A stretch of DNA of 11,141 nucleotides, from positions 1 through 11,141 of the forward strand of contig QWOR01000210.1 in NCBI GenBank assembly GCA_003669575.1. The letters run 5' to 3'. The translations under genes were made by a program, and so were the position numbers. Numbering within the stretch: position 1 is the stretch's first letter; each line of letters begins with the position of its first letter. Shown one piece after another: positions 1 through 6,684 of the stretch. This DNA is from Planctomycetota bacterium. Lineage in GTDB: Bacteria; Planctomycetota; Planctomycetia; Planctomycetales; Planctomycetaceae. A model generated the notes under the pieces. That model had not been told where the DNA came from. It did not search any database and saw nothing but the letters and a program-made list of their open reading frames with translations.

Positions 1-1509
1 AAGCTGGCGGACGACAACCTGAAACTCGCGATTCAGGCGTTTGAAGACATCATGGACAACGTCGCCTCGCGCGGCAGTCCAGTGTCACTCGTTTCCGAAG
101 AGGATGTGCCGACCATCGGGGAAACGACCGAAGTCAGTCCCGCCGACGCTAAGCTGCTGGGACGCCTGCTGGAGTTCTTTGATCGCTTCGCCCAGCAGAA
201 CTCGACCGACTTCACCCAGGAGATGGCCGATATCCGCAGTCGAATCGGCGACATCCAGGTGCGTTTGGGGCGGACGGCCGAAGCCGAAGAGTCCTACAAG
301 GCGAGTGCCCAGACCTACCTGACCTTGCGAGAAAGTCGCCCCGGTTCACTGCCGTTGCTGCTTGCTCATGCCAAGATCTGGAACCGCCTCGGCGTGGCCT
401 ATAGCCAGAGCGGGCGAGTGGTCGAAGCCTTCGAAGCACACCACCACGCCTGCCAGCTGCTCGAAGAGAACACGATCGACAAAGACTCTCTGGAAGTCCA
501 GCTGGAGATTGGGCAGTCGTTGATCCTCGCCGACACCGTCTTTATCCGGTCTGGAGCCTCGGAAGTGATGGCGGAGATGTTCCGTGACCGGGGAAATCGT
601 CCTCCTCCACCCCCGGAAGGAATCGGGCCTCTTCGTCGTCCCCGTGAAAACGAACCTGGACAGATCGAACGTCCCCCTCGCGAGAATGACGGTCGTGGAA
701 ATCCGCGGGTTTCAGATCGTGGCGGACGATCAGCCTGGCGGCGGCCCATCAATGACTGGGACAAAGGTTCCATCAGGGCTGTGGCGCTGCTCGAGAAGCT
801 GTGGGCGGAGCATCCTGACCACACTCAGATTCGCCTGCTCCTCGCCAGTGCCCACCGCAATCGTTACTACGCGAACCGAGTTCGGCACATGTCCGATCAG
901 GCGAATGTCGACCTGCAGATTGCCATCGATCACATGACAGCTCTCGGTGAGCTGGACCGGAATTCGCCGACCTATCGGTTTGAACTGGCGGATCTGTTGT
1001 GTCTGCCGATTGCCTCGTCGTCGCCCGAATCTCTCAATGAGGAATCGATCAGCCGGCTGGAACGTTCGATAGCCATCAGTGAAAAGCTGTTGAGTGAGAC
1101 GCCGACGATTCCCGAGTACCAGGCGATCCTCGGCCTGGCTCTGCGGCGACTCGCCTCGATCCATCAGTCAGCCAACAAGCTTGAACTGGCCGATGCCGAG
1201 TATCGCCGCGCGATCGAGATTCAGCGCCCTCTCGCGGTACGTTACCCATCGACCAGTGTCTACCAGGTCGCCTACGTGAAGTCACTCGCCGGCCTCGCCG
1301 ACCTGAACAAGCTTCGCGAGAACTACCCCGAAGCCAAAGAGGCCCTCGACCGGGCGATCGTCGTCCTGCAGGACTTCCTGGATAAGCACGAAGATGACCG
1401 CGTGCTGCGACTCAGTTCCTACAAAAAACGACTCCAGGAACGCCGCGATAAGATCGCCGAAAAGCTCTCCAAACCGAGTTCTGAGCCGCTGGATATGCCC
1501 GCGACCTGA
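1..1509 (+). CDS. C-terminal TPR region of a planctomycete-type Ser/Thr protein kinase (5' partial)
   Basis: The frame is open from the first base of the window, so the gene begins upstream; the ATG at 52 is internal. The visible 502 residues contain no kinase catalytic motif. They show helical TPR-type repeats: one or two pairs at about residues 75-160 (IGDIQVRLGRTAEAEESY, then RLGVAYSQSGRVVEAFEA) and more near the end (ADAEYRRAIEIQ, EAKEALDRAIVVLQ). The opening LADDNLKLAIQAFEDI, followed by LLEFFDRFAQQNSTD, closely resembles the juxtaposed C-terminal region of planctomycete Hanks-type kinases with TPR tails; this is recognition from memory, not a search. A Pro/Arg/Gly-rich, probably disordered insert (about 586-750) splits the repeats and includes a run of five prolines. 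The tail would act as a protein-interaction scaffold. The kinase identity is an inference, and a stand-alone TPR protein is the alternative. It converges on the minus-strand gene ending at 1727. Confidence 0.8.
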   Translation, partial: KLADDNLKLAIQAFEDIMDNVASRGSPVSLVSEEDVPTIGETTEVSPADAKLLGRLLEFFDRFAQQNSTDFTQEMADIRSRIGDIQVRLGRTAEAEESYKASAQTYLTLRESRPGSLPLLLAHAKIWNRLGVAYSQSGRVVEAFEAHHHACQLLEENTIDKDSLEVQLEIGQSLILADTVFIRSGASEVMAEMFRDRGNRPPPPPEGIGPLRRPRENEPGQIERPPRENDGRGNPRVSDRGGRSAWRRPINDWDKGSIRAVALLEKLWAEHPDHTQIRLLLASAHRNRYYANRVRHMSDQANVDLQIAIDHMTALGELDRNSPTYRFELADLLCLPIASSSPESLNEESISRLERSIAISEKLLSETPTIPEYQAILGLALRRLASIHQSANKLELADAEYRRAIEIQRPLAVRYPSTSVYQVAYVKSLAGLADLNKLRENYPEAKEALDRAIVVLQDFLDKHEDDRVLRLSSYKKRLQERRDKIAEKLSKPSSEPLDMPAT

Positions 1510-1515
1510 GAGCCT

Positions 1516-1537
1516 CGATCGCTCTTCGCCGCGATCG
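1516..1537 (+). terminator. hairpin just after the kinase-like gene, possible terminator
   Basis: A perfect 7-bp inverted repeat (CGATCGC at 1516-1522 and GCGATCG at 1531-1537) with an 8-base loop starts 7 bases after the stop codon at 1507-1509. No T-run follows, so it is not a classical intrinsic terminator. Its position at the end of a gene in a convergent intergenic region is the main argument for a terminator or mRNA-stabilising role. Confidence 0.35.
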
Positions 1538-1568
1538 GCACTCAGTTGATTTCGCACACCGCCTGGCG

Positions 1569-1594
1569 AGCGGGGCGGCGTCAGCCCCCCCGCT
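1569..1594 (+). repeat. REP-like hairpin repeat, copy C
   Basis: An imperfect palindrome lies between two convergent genes. The outer stem is AGCGGGG (1569-1575) with CCCCGCT (1588-1594). There is one C/C mismatch (1576/1587), an inner stem GGC/GCC, and the tetraloop GTCA (1580-1583). The core GGCGTCAGCC preceded by AGCG matches the repeats at 5587-5609 and 5651-5673, allowing one indel. Such GC-rich hairpins with a conserved tetraloop are typical of REP-type elements and could also end transcription from the gene on either side. The family assignment rests on three copies in this window. Confidence 0.55.
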
Positions 1595-1726
1595 TCTGCT
1601 ACTCGCTGTGCCGGGATTCTCGCATTCAAACACCGCACGCGTCAAAGCACCATTCGGCTCACGCCAGACGCTAGCCAGTCGTGTGGACGCTGCTGGTATC
1701 GAGCGTGCATGCCACAACTTGCGGTT

Positions 1727-3046
1727 TCATTTCCTCTTCACCGAATATCGAATATCAACTGGCTGAAAGTAGCCATCGAAGTCATACGGCCAATTTTCAT
1801 GGATGCAATAAACGCACAAACTAGAGTCAGTCAGGCGGTAGTTCAGCGGCTTCCCCAAAATCGGATCGACCAATGAAGTCGAGCCGTCTTGTCCTTTTTC
1901 AATGAGATCGACATCAATGGCGGAGATCGTCGCGGGATATGAGCCATGTCGAAGCCGATGACGCTCTGCAGCCAGCAACGCATTCATGCACACTTGGCTG
2001 ACATGATTGCTCGCCATCGTCGTGGCTAAGTCTTGGAATTCTACGAGAGAGTCAAACGCGGTCCCCGATCTTCTCTCGTCGAACCGAATGGAATTCAGCC
2101 ATCGACTTGTGTTGAGTGCCTTCATTCGCTTACTGAAGCTCGTCAGCTCAGACAGCATCTCTGCCCAAGACTTAATGTGAACTGGCCTCGACTCCAGACG
2201 TCGCAACATGTCGAGTTCATTGGCTGTCGCGAACGGGAGTCGAGAGCGTTCTTGCACATAATCGACACGGTCGACCAATTCATAGGCCATGCAAGTTCGG
2301 GTGACATCGAGGTAATCGACGTGGCAGATCAGCTTCTGAAATTCCATGAGCATCTGATCATTTGTCGGCTCCTCGTTAAGAAAATCAATCACCTCATCCA
2401 ATCCATCTGTGCCCCATGCGAACTTCTCAGCTATTCCCTCGCGGGTGTTGGACAACGCGAGTGTTGCCTGAATCGACTGGAGGCGACGAGGGGTGTCACG
2501 GTGATAACGTGCGGTTTGTGACTCCAGCCAGAGTAGGCCTGAAACCGTCTGAATATCTCCGCTGTAACCGACGGGATACCTCGCCTGCCCGCCTGCCTGG
2601 GCAGCGTGATACAACGCCTGAATCTCGGGGGCGAGCTGTTTGAGAAACGACTCGACATCCTCCCGTCGATCCCACGGCTGTCCGGGGACCGGTGGCATAT
2701 GGCTCAACATCATGAAAGGGGGAGCGTCGCCGAGGGCAGAATTGTCGTTTTGACGGCGAGATTCCAGCACACTTAAGATCAAGTTCGAAGCCTTCTCGAC
2801 CGCTGGCAGCCACAAAGCCGAGTTATCAGTTCCCCCGACGGGCGGTCGATAGTACTTCGCCAGTTCCTCCCGATTCGTAGGCAACCCCTCAGCTCGCCAC
2901 CGGGCGTAGATCACGCTGATCTGGTCGCGCTGATACCAATGGATTCCGCCCACAAACAACACGAACGCCACAATGCCAACGAGTAACCTCCGACACCAGA
3001 CCGGCATCCGCTGAAGAGCGTTCCGCCTGGAGAGACTCGTTTCCAT
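1727..3046 (-). CDS. single-pass membrane protein of unknown function (planctomycete type)
   Basis: 439 residues. An Arg-rich cytoplasmic N-terminus (SRRNALQRMPVWCRR) precedes one hydrophobic helix at about residues 20-38 (LLVGIVAFVLFVGGIHWY); the rest is soluble and presumably faces the periplasm. After the helix comes a segment of the form RWRAEGLPTNREELAKYYRPP then DNSALWLPAVEKA (about 49-85). Near the C-terminus are ALLAAERHRLRHGSYPATI (about 356-374) and DPILGKPLNYRLTDSSLCVY (394-413). I recognise these two segments as recurring in many uncharacterised planctomycete membrane proteins; no biochemical function is known to me. The ATG at 3046 has a GGGAG Shine-Dalgarno sequence 5 bases upstream (3052-3056). 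It starts 51 bases after the murB stop, so co-transcription with murC-murB is possible. Base composition looks less GC-rich than in murB or pyrF. Confidence 0.85.
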   Translation of the reverse strand: METSLSRRNALQRMPVWCRRLLVGIVAFVLFVGGIHWYQRDQISVIYARWRAEGLPTNREELAKYYRPPVGGTDNSALWLPAVEKASNLILSVLESRRQNDNSALGDAPPFMMLSHMPPVPGQPWDRREDVESFLKQLAPEIQALYHAAQAGGQARYPVGYSGDIQTVSGLLWLESQTARYHRDTPRRLQSIQATLALSNTREGIAEKFAWGTDGLDEVIDFLNEEPTNDQMLMEFQKLICHVDYLDVTRTCMAYELVDRVDYVQERSRLPFATANELDMLRRLESRPVHIKSWAEMLSELTSFSKRMKALNTSRWLNSIRFDERRSGTAFDSLVEFQDLATTMASNHVSQVCMNALLAAERHRLRHGSYPATISAIDVDLIEKGQDGSTSLVDPILGKPLNYRLTDSSLCVYCIHENWPYDFDGYFQPVDIRYSVKRK

Positions 3047-3097
3047 CGGGACTCCCGGGCGAGCCGAGGATGCGCGGTGACTCTCAATCCAGTCTGA

Positions 3098-3976
3098 TTA
3101 CCAGACCTGAATCTCCAGCTGCAGCTCCACGCCGTGGGCTTCGGCGACCTTGGTCTTCATGACGTCGATCAGCTTCAGCACATCAGCTGACTTCGCGCCC
3201 GGCTCGGTGATGATGAAGTTTCCGTGCCGGTCACTGACCTGGCAGTTGCCGATCTTCATACCCTTCAGGCCCGCCTGCTCGATCAGAGCCCCGGCACTCA
3301 GCCCGCGCGGATTCTTAAAGACACACCCCGCCGACTGGAATGACAGCGGCTGGGTCGACTTCTTCATCACCCACAGCTTGTGCATCCGTTCGGCGATATC
3401 GTCCGGGTTGTCCTTGGTAAGCTCAAATTCCGCCTCGACCACGCATAACTCGTTAATGCTGCTGTGACGGTATTCGAAGACGAGTTCGTCGCCCTGCCGG
3501 ACGAACTTCTCGCCCTGGGCTGTGATGACGGTGACTGAGTGGATGTTCTCACCGATCTCCCCATTGCGACCACCAGCGTTCCCTTTGAGGGCTCCCGCAA
3601 TGGTTCCAGGAATCCCGACCAGCGTGTCGAGCCCGGCCAGCCCCGCTTTGACGGATTCGGTGATCACATGCGAGAGCATCGCTCCGCCGCCCGCCCGCAG
3701 CCGGGTTCCCTCGATGCTGACCTTTGAGAAGGCCGGATCAGAGAGGCGAATCACGACACCGCTCACGCCCTCGTCTCGAACAAGGAGGTTCGAGCCTCCT
3801 CCGAGCATGTGAACGGTGATCTTGTTCTCATGGCATACGCGGATCACAGCGGCCAGCTCGTCCACCGAGCGGGGCTGTATCAGACGCTGAGCCGGACCTC
3901 CGACCTTGAGCCAGGTCAAAGGAGCCAGTGGCTCGTCACGAAGCGTGATTGCGGCGAAGTCTTCCAGTGAGTTCAT
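3098..3976 (-). CDS. murB: UDP-N-acetylmuramate dehydrogenase (UDP-N-acetylenolpyruvoylglucosamine reductase)
   Basis: A cytoplasmic flavoenzyme that reduces UDP-GlcNAc-enolpyruvate to UDP-MurNAc with NADPH, the second committed step of peptidoglycan precursor synthesis. From the ATG at 3976 it has 292 residues. The FAD-binding half shows LKVGGPAQ, GGGSNLLVRDEG (about 59-70) and GIPGTIAGALKGNAGG (121-136). EYRHSS (168-173) carries the expected catalytic Arg. The C-terminal MurB domain shows SAGCVFKNP (215-223), AGALIEQAGLKG and DRHGNFI, with the conserved Glu in LEIQVW close to the end. Cys218 sits where the serine proton donor of E. coli MurB is expected. The frame extends to a TTG at 3991, but the ATG at 3976 is preferred. 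Either start overlaps the end of murC (stop 3936-3938), and no strong Shine-Dalgarno sequence precedes the ATG, which fits translational coupling. A weak 5-bp hairpin covers the stop codon. Confidence 0.96.
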   Translation of the reverse strand: MNSLEDFAAITLRDEPLAPLTWLKVGGPAQRLIQPRSVDELAAVIRVCHENKITVHMLGGGSNLLVRDEGVSGVVIRLSDPAFSKVSIEGTRLRAGGGAMLSHVITESVKAGLAGLDTLVGIPGTIAGALKGNAGGRNGEIGENIHSVTVITAQGEKFVRQGDELVFEYRHSSINELCVVEAEFELTKDNPDDIAERMHKLWVMKKSTQPLSFQSAGCVFKNPRGLSAGALIEQAGLKGMKIGNCQVSDRHGNFIITEPGAKSADVLKLIDVMKTKVAEAHGVELQLEIQVW

Positions 3977-5462
3977 GGTAGATGTGATCAATGTCCCCGG
4001 CCCCGACAGTCAACACGACGTCACCGGGCCGAGTGTGAGTCTCCAAAGTGGTCCACGTATGGTCAAGGTCGGCCACAAAATGGGCATTCGGGTTCTCACG
4101 GCGAACCCCCTCGACCAGTTGACGGGACAGGTCAATTCGTTCTGTGCCGGTCGCCTCTCGGGCTCCAAACACAGGCTGAACCAGCACTCCGTCTGCACGG
4201 CAGAGCGCCTTGATGAACCCGTCCGACAACTCTCTTGTTCGGGAAATCTGATGGGGTTGAAAGACACACCAGATGCGCCGCCCCGGAAACCGGTCACGGG
4301 CCGCGTCTATCAACGCCCGCACAGCTGTGGGATGGTGGGCGTAATCGTCGATCCATGTCACGCCATGCCAGTCACCACGTCTCTCGAACCGCCGCCGGAT
4401 CCCCGCAAACGTTTGTGAGGCAGCTGTGAACTCGGCTGGAGTCACGCCATGCTCAGTGGCGATGGCCAGGGCAGTGAGGATGTTGATTGCATGATGCTGT
4501 CCCCAGAGCGGGCACGTGATACTCACCCTGGTGCGGTTGGGGAGGCGAACTGTCATGCTCAGTCCAGTCTTCGTCGATTCGACCCGTTCGGCGAAATAGT
4601 CGGCCTGGTCATCGGTCGTGGAGACGAAGACAGTGCGGGCCGGCGATGAAGAGGCGACGGAACAGGCAGTCTCGCAATCGCGATTCGTAACGAGCAGGCC
4701 ATCGGCCGGGATTCGCGAAATGAACTCGCGGTAGGTCGCGATCGCCCGCTCGAACGTCGGAAAGCAGTCGAAGTGGTCGGGCTCGATCCCCAGCAGCCCC
4801 ACGACTCGCGGGCTCAGTTCCAGAAAGTGCCCTCGATATTCGCAGCTCTCCGCGACCAGAATCGGATCCCTAGTTTCATTTGCTGGGGAAGGGGAGAAGC
4901 CAGCATCGAGTGGAGGGATCGATCGCGCCCTGAGTACTCCATTCAGTCCCGTATCGATCATCTCCGCACCGCAGAGAATCGAAGGCGCCAGACCCGCCTG
5001 CCTGAGTACATGCCCGATCAGAGCGGTGGTCGTACTCTTGCCGTGCGTCCCCGCGATGGAGATGCCCCGGTGTCCGTGCATCAACTGGCCGAGTGCCTGG
5101 GGATAAGACCACTGCGGCGTGCCAAGCTCGCGAGCTGCAAGTCGTTCCGGATTGGTCTCCGGGACTGCCGGGCTGTAGATCAGCAGGTCGATCTTCTGAG
5201 GCAGATGCTCCGCTGAGTGGTCGGGATAAAGTCGGATACCCCGACTTTGAAACTGGGCAGTCGCCTTTGGCGTCGCTGACCGGTCCGAGCCAGATACCTG
5301 CCAACCCGCTGCGGCGAACCACTCGGCGATGGCTTTCATCCCGGTACCCGCCATGCCCACGCAGTAAAGCCGGCGAATGGCAGCAGCCCCCTCAACTCCG
5401 AGTGTGTCGGAGCCGGGACGCAGGTCGTCCATGCGTGGCCATCCTGGCCGCGGGCTGCTCAT
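3936..5462 (-). CDS. murC: UDP-N-acetylmuramate--L-alanine ligase
   Basis: A cytoplasmic ATP-dependent ligase that adds L-Ala to UDP-MurNAc, the first amino acid of the peptidoglycan stem. From the ATG at 5462 it has 508 residues, close to the family norm of about 460-490. Motifs in order: N-terminal nucleotide-binding loop VGMAGTGM (35-42); P-loop GTHGKSTTT (138-146); Mg/substrate region AESCEYRGHF (about 204-213); HHAIN (323-327); FAGIRRRFE; DDYAHHPTA (372-380); FQPHQISRTREL (401-412); GAGDI near the end. A short Pro-rich insert (about 180-200) lies just before the AESCEYRGHF motif. Start choice: the frame opens at a TTG at 5552 without a Shine-Dalgarno sequence. The ATG at 5462 has AGGA 7 bases upstream, and a weak promoter-like pair (TTGCGC, 16 bases, GATACT; 5552 to 5525) lies just before it. 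The ATG at 5432, with AGGA 9 bases upstream, is also possible. The 3' end overlaps murB. Confidence 0.95.
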   Translation of the reverse strand: MSSPRPGWPRMDDLRPGSDTLGVEGAAAIRRLYCVGMAGTGMKAIAEWFAAAGWQVSGSDRSATPKATAQFQSRGIRLYPDHSAEHLPQKIDLLIYSPAVPETNPERLAARELGTPQWSYPQALGQLMHGHRGISIAGTHGKSTTTALIGHVLRQAGLAPSILCGAEMIDTGLNGVLRARSIPPLDAGFSPSPANETRDPILVAESCEYRGHFLELSPRVVGLLGIEPDHFDCFPTFERAIATYREFISRIPADGLLVTNRDCETACSVASSSPARTVFVSTTDDQADYFAERVESTKTGLSMTVRLPNRTRVSITCPLWGQHHAINILTALAIATEHGVTPAEFTAASQTFAGIRRRFERRGDWHGVTWIDDYAHHPTAVRALIDAARDRFPGRRIWCVFQPHQISRTRELSDGFIKALCRADGVLVQPVFGAREATGTERIDLSRQLVEGVRRENPNAHFVADLDHTWTTLETHTRPGDVVLTVGAGDIDHIYHELTGRLRRNHAS

Positions 5463-5586
5463 CCATGAATCCTGTGAGACCTCGAGCCGCTTCAGTGCTG
5501 CCCGGACATCGACCGTCGCACGGAAGTATCGACGAAATCGGCAAATGCGCAAAGAGGAGGTTGTGTCTTCCTTGCTAAGAACGAGG

Positions 5587-5609
5587 AGCGACAGGCGTTA
5601 GCCCGCCGG
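5587..5609 (+). repeat. REP-like hairpin repeat, copy A (decayed)
   Basis: A 23-base element with core GGCGTTAGCC, preceded by AGCG. It folds as GGC-GTTA-GCC with a partly mismatched outer stem. Read on the plus strand it matches copy B read on the minus strand (5673-5651) at 18 of 23 positions, and all five differences are transitions. It lies in the roughly 220-base gap between pyrF and murC, 41 bases from copy B and inverted relative to it. Confidence 0.5.
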
Positions 5610-5650
5610 GGCATCGAGCGTCATCACCGCCCCAACTTGCCGGTCCTCCC

Positions 5651-5673
5651 TCGGCAGGCTGATGCCTGCCGCT
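5651..5673 (-). repeat. REP-like hairpin repeat, copy B, downstream of pyrF
   Basis: A perfect 8-bp palindrome: CGGCAGGC (5652-5659), loop TGAT (5660-5663), GCCTGCCG (5664-5671). Read on the minus strand the loop is ATCA, matching the RTYA loops of copies A and C. It lies just beyond the pyrF stop codon (5683-5685), so it could work as the pyrF terminator or as a 3' mRNA-stabilising structure, but no T-run follows it on the minus strand. Its sequence match to copy A argues for a dispersed repeat rather than a gene-specific terminator. Confidence 0.6.
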
Positions 5674-5682
5674 CTCCAATCG

Positions 5683-6636
5683 TTAGGACGACTTCCGCAG
5701 ATTTCCCGCTGGTGTATGTTCCGCCAGATCGGCGATCATGTCGAGGGTTGCCTGCTCCACGGCCTTTTCCCACTCCTTGGGCTCGTAGCGATCTTTGTAC
5801 TCCTTGCGGCTCGCGGCAAAGATAATTCCGCGAGAGCTGTTGATCAGAGCCCCAGTCCCGTCGGCGTGGAACGCACTCGCGACATCGGCTGAGGTCCCCC
5901 CCTGGCTGCCATAACCCGGGATCAACAGCGGCACATGAGGCATCTGCGCCCGCAGCTGGGCCAGCTGAGCGGGATGTGTTGCCCCGACCACAGCTCCGAT
6001 GCTCCCGGATCGCTCCGCCTCCACTGCCGTGCTCTTTGACAGCCGCTCGACGACATCAGCCACGCACTGGCTGACCGTCTGGCCTTCGGAGAAGCGGTCC
6101 TGAAAGACACCCGATCCGGGATTGCTCGTCTTCACAAGGACATACAACCCGGCATTTTTCGCGTTCGCGACCTTCACAAACGGGTCGAGCGTGTCACTCC
6201 CCAGAAACGGGTTGATGGTCAGCGAATCCGCGGGCCACGCTGCAGCTTCGGGATCGTCCCCCGCCAGCCAGGCTGCAGCATAGCCCTCAGCTGTTGAGCC
6301 GATGTCGCCGCGTTTAGCATCGGCGATCACGATCAACCCTCGCTTACGAGCGTGTCGCATGACAGTGTCGAGGACTTCCAGCCCCGCAGGTCCGCACTCT
6401 TCAAAGAACGCCACCTGCGGCTTGACTGCCGGAACCAGGGGAGCCACGACATCGATGATGCGTACGCAGAACTCTTCGTATGCCACCGCCATCTGCTGCC
6501 GCAGGTTGGAGGTCGCCGCCCGGGCTCGCTCCAGCACATCTTCCGGGAGTTGATCAAACCGCGGATCAAGCCCGACCAGTGCCGGGGTTTGCTTTGCGCG
6601 GATCGCCGAATTCAGTCGTTCAATGTAAGTGGCCAT
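5683..6636 (-). CDS. pyrF: orotidine 5'-phosphate decarboxylase, type 2
   Basis: Converts OMP to UMP, the last step of de novo pyrimidine synthesis, in the cytoplasm. 317 residues, which fits the longer type 2 branch of the family rather than the roughly 240-residue E. coli type. Motifs in order on a TIM-barrel scaffold: VGLDPR (21-26); VKPQVAFFE (71-79); catalytic ADAKRGDIGSTAEGYA (105-120) with Lys108 between the two aspartates; INPFLGSD (141-148); LVKTSNPGS (167-175); VVGATHP (216-222); IPGYGSQGG (239-247); NSSRGI (266-271). Nothing essential appears to be missing. The start is the ATG at 6636 with only a weak ribosome-binding sequence. It follows the ceramidase-like gene by 48 bases on the same strand, so it may be read from that gene's transcript, although no functional link is evident. 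A REP-like hairpin follows its stop codon. Confidence 0.96.
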   Translation of the reverse strand: MATYIERLNSAIRAKQTPALVGLDPRFDQLPEDVLERARAATSNLRQQMAVAYEEFCVRIIDVVAPLVPAVKPQVAFFEECGPAGLEVLDTVMRHARKRGLIVIADAKRGDIGSTAEGYAAAWLAGDDPEAAAWPADSLTINPFLGSDTLDPFVKVANAKNAGLYVLVKTSNPGSGVFQDRFSEGQTVSQCVADVVERLSKSTAVEAERSGSIGAVVGATHPAQLAQLRAQMPHVPLLIPGYGSQGGTSADVASAFHADGTGALINSSRGIIFAASRKEYKDRYEPKEWEKAVEQATLDMIADLAEHTPAGNLRKSS

Positions 6637-6684
6637 GCGGGGATTGTGGCAGAGAACGTTCAGAATGGAAGCAAACCGCAGCTG

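Noticed and set aside
399..824. 141-codon minus-strand open frame rich in Arg, Ser and Gly
   Set aside because: It is the complement of the Pro/Arg-rich insert of the kinase-like gene; the composition explains it.
2033..2521. 162-codon plus-strand open frame
   Set aside because: It is antisense to the membrane protein gene, and its product has no recognisable pattern.
3977..3991. TTG start for murB, adding five residues
   Set aside because: The ATG at 3976 is a more usual start and gives a normal MurB N-terminus; the extra residues add no family feature.
3906..4418. 170-codon plus-strand open frame
   Set aside because: It is antisense to murC and murB, both firmly identified.
5093..5601. 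Plus-strand open frames (161 and 74 codons), and an AGAGGAGG ribosome-binding-like sequence at 5553-5560
   Set aside because: Most of this range is antisense to murC; the only frame after the AGAGGAGG ends within about a dozen codons, so the match is probably chance.
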